64,000 bases of DNA from Sphingomonas koreensis. Its GTDB lineage: Bacteria > Pseudomonadota > Alphaproteobacteria > Sphingomonadales > Sphingomonadaceae. Shown here piece by piece: positions 60,192-64,000 of this stretch. The stretch covers positions 1,554,501 through 1,618,500 of the forward strand of contig NZ_PGEN01000001.1 of NCBI RefSeq assembly GCF_002797435.1, written 5' to 3'. The position numbers and the translations under genes were made by a program. Every line of letters starts with the position of its first letter. Position 1 is the first letter of the stretch. The notes beneath the pieces were generated by a model. It did not search any database and was not told the origin of the DNA. It saw only the letters and a list, made by a program, of their open reading frames with translations.

Positions 60192-60860
60192 ATGTCCATT
60201 TTCTCGCCCCATGACGTGAATTCGCCGATCGTCCTGACCGTTCCGGGTCTGGGCAGTTCAGGACCCTCGCACTGGCAGAGCCTTTGGGAGGAATCACGTC
60301 CCGATACCCGCCGGGTGGAACTCGGCATGTGGAATACGCCGCACCGCAACAGCTGGGTGACCAAGCTCGATCAGGCGATCCGCGAGGCCCAGGCACCGGT
60401 GGTGCTCGTCGCGCACAGCCTGGGCTGCCTCGCCGTCGCCTGGTGGGCGGAACTGGCGGGACAACCCTATGGCTGGCCAGTCGCCGGCGCGCTGCTCGTC
60501 GCGCCCGCCGACGTCGATGGCGGCGAGCATCCGGCACTACGGGCCTTCGCTCCCTCGCCCGCCAAGCCCCTGCCCTTCCCCTCGATCCTTGTCGCGAGCA
60601 CCGACGACCCGTGGGTGCATATCGATCATGCGCGCAACCTTGCCGCCAATTGGGGCAGCGTGTTCGCCGATGCCGGGGCGCAGGGACACCTCAACGCCGA
60701 CAGCGATCTGGGCTGGTGGCAGGAGGGACAGCGGTTGCTCGACCGCGTGCTCGATGCCGCGAGCGATCGGCGTTCGCGGCCGCGCCGGGTGGAGCAGCAT
60801 ACCCTGCTGGCCGTCAATGCGACCGATGCGGCGCAGCGGCACTATCTGGGTTCGAGCTAG
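60192..60860 (+). CDS. RBBP9/YdeN-type alpha/beta hydrolase
   Basis: The 222-residue serine hydrolase starts at ATG 60192 (MSIFSPHDVNSPIVLTVPGLGSSGPSHWQSLWEE). Nucleophile elbow: VVLVAHSLGCLAVAWW. Catalytic histidine in AGAQGHLNADSDLG and Asp in ASTDDPWVHIDHARNL. These proteins are small serine hydrolases of unknown substrate. Confidence 0.9.
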   Translation: MSIFSPHDVNSPIVLTVPGLGSSGPSHWQSLWEESRPDTRRVELGMWNTPHRNSWVTKLDQAIREAQAPVVLVAHSLGCLAVAWWAELAGQPYGWPVAGALLVAPADVDGGEHPALRAFAPSPAKPLPFPSILVASTDDPWVHIDHARNLAANWGSVFADAGAQGHLNADSDLGWWQEGQRLLDRVLDAASDRRSRPRRVEQHTLLAVNATDAAQRHYLGSS

Positions 60861-60890
60861 GCATCCGAGCGCCAGGAGATCCCAAGCGAA

Positions 60891-60922
60891 GGCCCGGACG
60901 GCGAGGCCGTCCGGGCCTTTTT
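60891..60922 (+). terminator. Intrinsic terminator after the RBBP9-type hydrolase
   Basis: GGCCCGGACGGC (60891-60902) and GCCGTCCGGGCC (60906-60917) form a 12-bp perfect stem with GAG loop, followed directly by TTTTT. Classic rho-independent terminator for the + strand gene; it lies 38 bp before the end of the convergent dxs. Confidence 0.95.
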
Positions 60923-60959
60923 GATTTGCGGCGCGGACGGACCGAAAGTCATTCAGGTT

Positions 60960-62882
60960 TCAGGCCCGCACGCCGCCCTCAGCCGTGGCCTCGTTCCAGC
61001 GCAGCGCCTTGAGCACCGTATCGACGATATTCGGCGCGTTGAGGCCGGCTTCGTCATACTGGAGTTCCGGCTTGTCCTGATCCTGGAAGATGTCGGGCAA
61101 GCGCATGGTACGCAGCTTGAGGCCGTTATCGATCAGACCGGCATCGCTCGCCATCGTCAGCACGTGCGCGCCGAGCCCGCCGACGGCATTCTCCTCGATC
61201 GTCACCGCGACTTCGTGCGTGGTGAGCAGGCGGCGGATCAGCGCCTCGTCCAGCGGCTTGGCGAAGCGCAGGTCGGCGACGGTGGTCGACAGGCCCTTGG
61301 CTTCCAGCATGTCGGCGGCCTTGAGGGCTTCCGCCAAGCGGGTTCCGAGCGATAGGATCGCGACCTTCTTGCCCTCGCGCACCACGCGGCCCTTGCCGAT
61401 CTCGAGCAGTTCGGGCTCGGGCAGCGGCACGCCGACGCCGTTGCCGCGCGGATAGCGGACCGCGATCGGGCCGGCGTCATACTCGGCGGCGGTGCGGGTC
61501 ATATGGACCAGTTCGGCCTCGTCCGCGGCAGCCATCACCACGAAATTCGGCAGCGTCGCGAGATAGGTAACGTCGAAGCTGCCCGCATGGGTCGCGCCAT
61601 CGGCGCCAACCAGCCCGGCGCGATCGATCGCGAATCGGACCGGCAGGTTCTGGATCGCGACGTCGTGCACGACCTGATCATAGGCGCGCTGGAGGAAGGT
61701 CGAATAGATCGCACAGAATGGCCGCATCCCCTGCGCGGCAAGCCCCGCGGCGAAAGTGACAGCATGCTGTTCGGCGATACCGACATCGAAGGCGCGCTCG
61801 GGGTGTGCCTTGGCGAACTTGTCAACGCCGGTGCCCGAGGGCATCGCCGCGGTGATCGCGCAGATCCTGGGATCGGTCTCGGCGAGCTTCGCCAGCGTCT
61901 CGCCGAACACATTCTGATAGGCGGGCGGTCCGGGCGGGGCCTTGGCCTGCGCACCGGTGATGACGTCGAACTTCTGGACGCCGTGATATTTGTCCGCCGC
62001 CGCCTCGGCCGGAGCATAGCCCTTGCCCTTCTTGGTCACGACATGGACCAGCACCGGGCCTTCCTTGGCGTCGCGGACATTCTCGAGCACCGGGATCAGA
62101 TGCTCGAGATTATGGCCGTCGATCGGGCCGACATAATAGAAGCCCAGTTCCTCGAAGAGCGTGCCGCCGGTGACCATGCCGCGCGCGAACTCCTCGGTCT
62201 TCGACGCGGCGCTATGAACCCGGCGCGACAGCTTCCGCACCACCTTGCTCGCTAGGCTGCGCAGGCCGAGATATTCCGAGGAGGAAACGACGCGCGCCAG
62301 ATAGGCCGAGAGGCCGCCGACGGGCGGCGCGATCGACATGTCGTTGTCGTTGAGGATGACGATCAGGCGATTGCCCGCCTGTTCGGCATTGTTCATCGCC
62401 TCATAGGCCATGCCCGCGCTCATCGATCCGTCGCCGATCACCGCGATGCCGCGGCCGGGCCGGTTCGACAGCTTGTTGGCGACGGCGAACCCCAACGCGG
62501 CCGAGATCGAGGTCGAGCTGTGCGCGGCGCCGAACGGGTCGTACTCGCTCTCGCTGCGCTTGGTGAAGCCGCTAAGCCCCCCGCCCTGCCGAAGCGTGCG
62601 GATGCGGTCGCGGCGCCCGGTCAGGATCTTGTGCGGATAGCATTGGTGCCCGACGTCCCAGACCAGCCGGTCGTCGGGCGTATCGAAGACATAGTGAATC
62701 GCGACGGTCAACTCGACCACGCCGAGTCCCGAGCCAAGATGCCCGCCAGTGGTGCCGACCGCGCTGATCGTCTCCGCGCGCAGTTCGTCTGCCAGCTGAC
62801 GCAGCTGATTCGGCTTGAGTTTGCGAAGGTCGTGCGGCGTGTCGACGGTGTCGAGCAACGGCGTCTTGGGAAGGTCGGCCAT
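60960..62882 (-). CDS. dxs: 1-deoxy-D-xylulose-5-phosphate synthase
   Basis: The 640-residue thiamine-diphosphate enzyme makes DXP from pyruvate and glyceraldehyde-3-phosphate, the first step of the MEP isoprenoid pathway. Landmarks: [19 protein letters not shown], the thiamine motif [52 protein letters not shown], and [14 protein letters not shown]. Full length. Confidence 0.97.
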   Translation of the reverse strand: MADLPKTPLLDTVDTPHDLRKLKPNQLRQLADELRAETISAVGTTGGHLGSGLGVVELTVAIHYVFDTPDDRLVWDVGHQCYPHKILTGRRDRIRTLRQGGGLSGFTKRSESEYDPFGAAHSSTSISAALGFAVANKLSNRPGRGIAVIGDGSMSAGMAYEAMNNAEQAGNRLIVILNDNDMSIAPPVGGLSAYLARVVSSSEYLGLRSLASKVVRKLSRRVHSAASKTEEFARGMVTGGTLFEELGFYYVGPIDGHNLEHLIPVLENVRDAKEGPVLVHVVTKKGKGYAPAEAAADKYHGVQKFDVITGAQAKAPPGPPAYQNVFGETLAKLAETDPRICAITAAMPSGTGVDKFAKAHPERAFDVGIAEQHAVTFAAGLAAQGMRPFCAIYSTFLQRAYDQVVHDVAIQNLPVRFAIDRAGLVGADGATHAGSFDVTYLATLPNFVVMAAADEAELVHMTRTAAEYDAGPIAVRYPRGNGVGVPLPEPELLEIGKGRVVREGKKVAILSLGTRLAEALKAADMLEAKGLSTTVADLRFAKPLDEALIRRLLTTHEVAVTIEENAVGGLGAHVLTMASDAGLIDNGLKLRTMRLPDIFQDQDKPELQYDEAGLNAPNIVDTVLKALRWNEATAEGGVRA

Positions 62883-63001
62883 CTAGCGCACTTACTCCAG
62901 CACCTTCATGGTGTCGATTGCCAACGCCCCGACGGGCAGGACGCTCCCTGCACGAGCAATATGCAGGGGCCGTGCACGAAAAATGCGGAGCCGGTGAAAT
63001 C

Positions 63002-63601
63002 TCAGGCGGCGCGGCGCTGCGCCAGCGAGCGCCCGAGGCGGAACGCCGCATCGAGATTGGCCTGCTGATCCGTACCGTGCGATTCGAGCAGCAGTTCGTG
63101 CCGTACGACGCGCGCACCGCAATAGTCGAAGATGCCGTGATCGATCTGGGTGCGCATCGCGCCGAAATAGCCGTGGCGCGCATAGGTGCCCGAGTCCGCC
63201 CCGGCCACGGCAACGAGCACGACTTCCAGCCGGCCGAGCCGTTTGCGCCCACCATTTCCGCCCGATCCATAGGCCCAGCCATTGGTGAAGACGCGGTCGA
63301 TCCACCCCTTGAGCAGCGCTGGGAACGACCACCAGTAGACGGGATAGACGAGCACCAGCCGGTCGGCGCGGTCAATCCGCGCCTGTTCGGTGAGGACATC
63401 GTCCGCCGGCGTCGCAGTCTGGAGGTGAACGGCGAGATCGCGCGCCGTTTCGCGCGGGTCAAACCCTTCGGCAGCGAGATCGGCGAGCTCGACCGACGCC
63501 GCAGCATCCAGCTCGCTAAGGCCATCCGCTACCGCACTCGCGACAGCATGGGTGAACGAGTTCGGGTCAGGATGGGAAATAACCACCAAATTGCGCATCA
63601 T
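63002..63601 (-). CDS. Flavodoxin-fold NAD(P)H dehydrogenase (quinone-reductase-like)
   Basis: The 199-residue protein begins at ATG 63601 (MMRNLVVISHPDPNSFTHAVASAVADGL); upstream frame extensions are not family-like. The KefF/MdaB-type fold is shown by LVLVYPVYWWSFPALLKGWIDRVFTNGWAYG with the flavin-contact segments. Divergent from the TetR gene with an operator between. Confidence 0.9.
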   Translation of the reverse strand: MMRNLVVISHPDPNSFTHAVASAVADGLSELDAAASVELADLAAEGFDPRETARDLAVHLQTATPADDVLTEQARIDRADRLVLVYPVYWWSFPALLKGWIDRVFTNGWAYGSGGNGGRKRLGRLEVVLVAVAGADSGTYARHGYFGAMRTQIDHGIFDYCGARVVRHELLLESHGTDQQANLDAAFRLGRSLAQRRAA

Positions 63602-63647
63602 CGGCTCCAACGGGTATGGCATGATTGGCATTGAGCTTATATACTTA

Positions 63648-63660
63648 TAGTAAGTTACTA
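63648..63660. promoter_or_regulatory. Putative TetR operator in the divergent promoter region
   Basis: TAGTAA-G-TTACTA is a perfect 13-bp palindrome midway in the 71-bp gap between the flavoprotein start (63601) and the TetR start (63673). It resembles TetR-family operators with TTACT half-sites. A second short inverted repeat (ACTTA-TAG-TAAGT, 63643-63655) overlaps it. Confidence 0.65.
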
Positions 63661-63672
63661 ATGGTAGGTTAA

Positions 63673-64000
63673 ATGTCAACCCCCGCCCGTACCCGCATGT
63701 CGCGTGAAAACCGGCTCGCCCAGTTGATGACGATCGCCTGGAGCATCATCCGCGCCGAAGGCTCCGATGCCTTGACGCTGGGGCACCTCGCCGAACGCGC
63801 AGGCGTGACCAAGCCGGTGGTCTATGATCATTTCGGGACCCGCGCGGGGCTGCTCGCGGCATTGTTCCGGGATTTCGACGCGCGACAGGACGCGTTGATG
63901 GATGCGGCGCTCGACGCGAGTCCATTGACGCTCGAGGGCCGAGCGCAGGCGATGGCAGCCGCCTATGTCGATTGCGTGCTGGCGCAGGGGCGCGAGATCC
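63673..64000 (+). CDS. TetR-family transcriptional regulator (3' end outside window)
   Basis: The start is ATG 63673 (MSTPARTRMSRENRLAQLMTIAWSIIRAEGSDAL). The N-terminal HTH follows: LTLGHLAERAGVTKPVVYDHFGTRAGLLAALFRDF, a classic TetR DNA-binding domain. The ligand domain is cut off by the window end. It faces the flavoprotein gene, probably its target. Confidence 0.9.
   Translation, partial: MSTPARTRMSRENRLAQLMTIAWSIIRAEGSDALTLGHLAERAGVTKPVVYDHFGTRAGLLAALFRDFDARQDALMDAALDASPLTLEGRAQAMAAAYVDCVLAQGREI

Overview
This window is GC-rich, densely packed chromosomal DNA from an alphaproteobacterium, most likely a sphingomonad (Sphingomonas or a close relative). The gene content points there: an alphaproteobacterial UPF0262 gene, a siroheme/sulfite-reductase operon carrying DUF2849 and DUF934 genes, a TonB-ExbB-ExbD-ExbD cluster, a SUF operon with its own Rrf2 regulator, and a coniferyl-aldehyde-type dehydrogenase. 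Genus is inferred from gene families; no search was run.

Layout. (1) 1-7.2 kb: the end of an AraC-type regulator, then a tightly overlapping Fe-S assembly operon (Rrf2 regulator, sufB, an exported hypothetical, sufC, sufD, sufS, a SufT-like gene, sufA, a small membrane protein). (2) 7.2-9.2 kb: VOC protein and 2-hydroxyacid dehydrogenase, then an exported SH3 protein. (3) 9.2-11.8 kb: a patch that looks accessory, with one unrecognised 660-residue protein flanked by inverted repeats. (4) 11.7-23.1 kb: an AAC(6')-type aminoglycoside acetyltransferase, thiolase, prepilin peptidase, aldehyde dehydrogenase, class-I amidotransferase, DUF1287 protein, nitronate monooxygenase, glycosyltransferase, RibD-like reductase, alpha/beta hydrolase and SelO. 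(5) 23.16-24.81 kb: a complete IS1380-family insertion sequence between selO and an astD-like gene. (6) 26.6-30.5 kb: an assimilatory sulfate reduction operon (cobA-type methyltransferase, DUF2849, sulfite reductase, DUF934, cysH). (7) 30.5-36.6 kb: membrane protein, exported repeat protein, dnaB, UPF0262, GH25 lysozyme, cytidine deaminase, dcd, TPR protein. (8) 36.8-39.4 kb: the tonB/exbB/exbD/exbD energy-transducing cluster with a strong terminator. (9) 39.6-50.3 kb: conserved exported proteins, folB, GST, GNAT, DUF1285-NUDIX-CCA transferase operon, a GGDEF-EAL protein, parC, a LysR regulator. (10) 50.5-54.9 kb: DUF4349 lipoprotein, purC, purS-purQ coupled to an Fnr-type regulator with a full cysteine set. 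(11) 55.0-60.9 kb: two odd structured RNA segments, a GST-ArsR-SRPBCC-YhhQ gene run with paired operators, tRNA-Arg(TCT), and a second ArsR-SRPBCC pair. (12) 60.9-64 kb: dxs, then a quinone-reductase-like flavoprotein divergent from a TetR regulator that runs off the window.

Functional links. The SUF operon supplies clusters to several proteins encoded here: the sulfite reductase, CysH and the Fnr-type sensor. The purS/purQ/fnr overlap couples a redox regulator to purine synthesis. Much of the control can be read directly: inverted repeats precede the Rrf2, tonB, TPR, GST, ArsR and TetR/flavoprotein genes.

No CRISPR array, prophage, integrase or defence operon was recognised. The least explained parts are the orphan gene at 9476-11458, the tRNA-like and group II intron-like RNA segments at 55090-55340, and a 20-bp perfect palindrome that encodes the same C-terminal peptide on both strands at 45044-45063.
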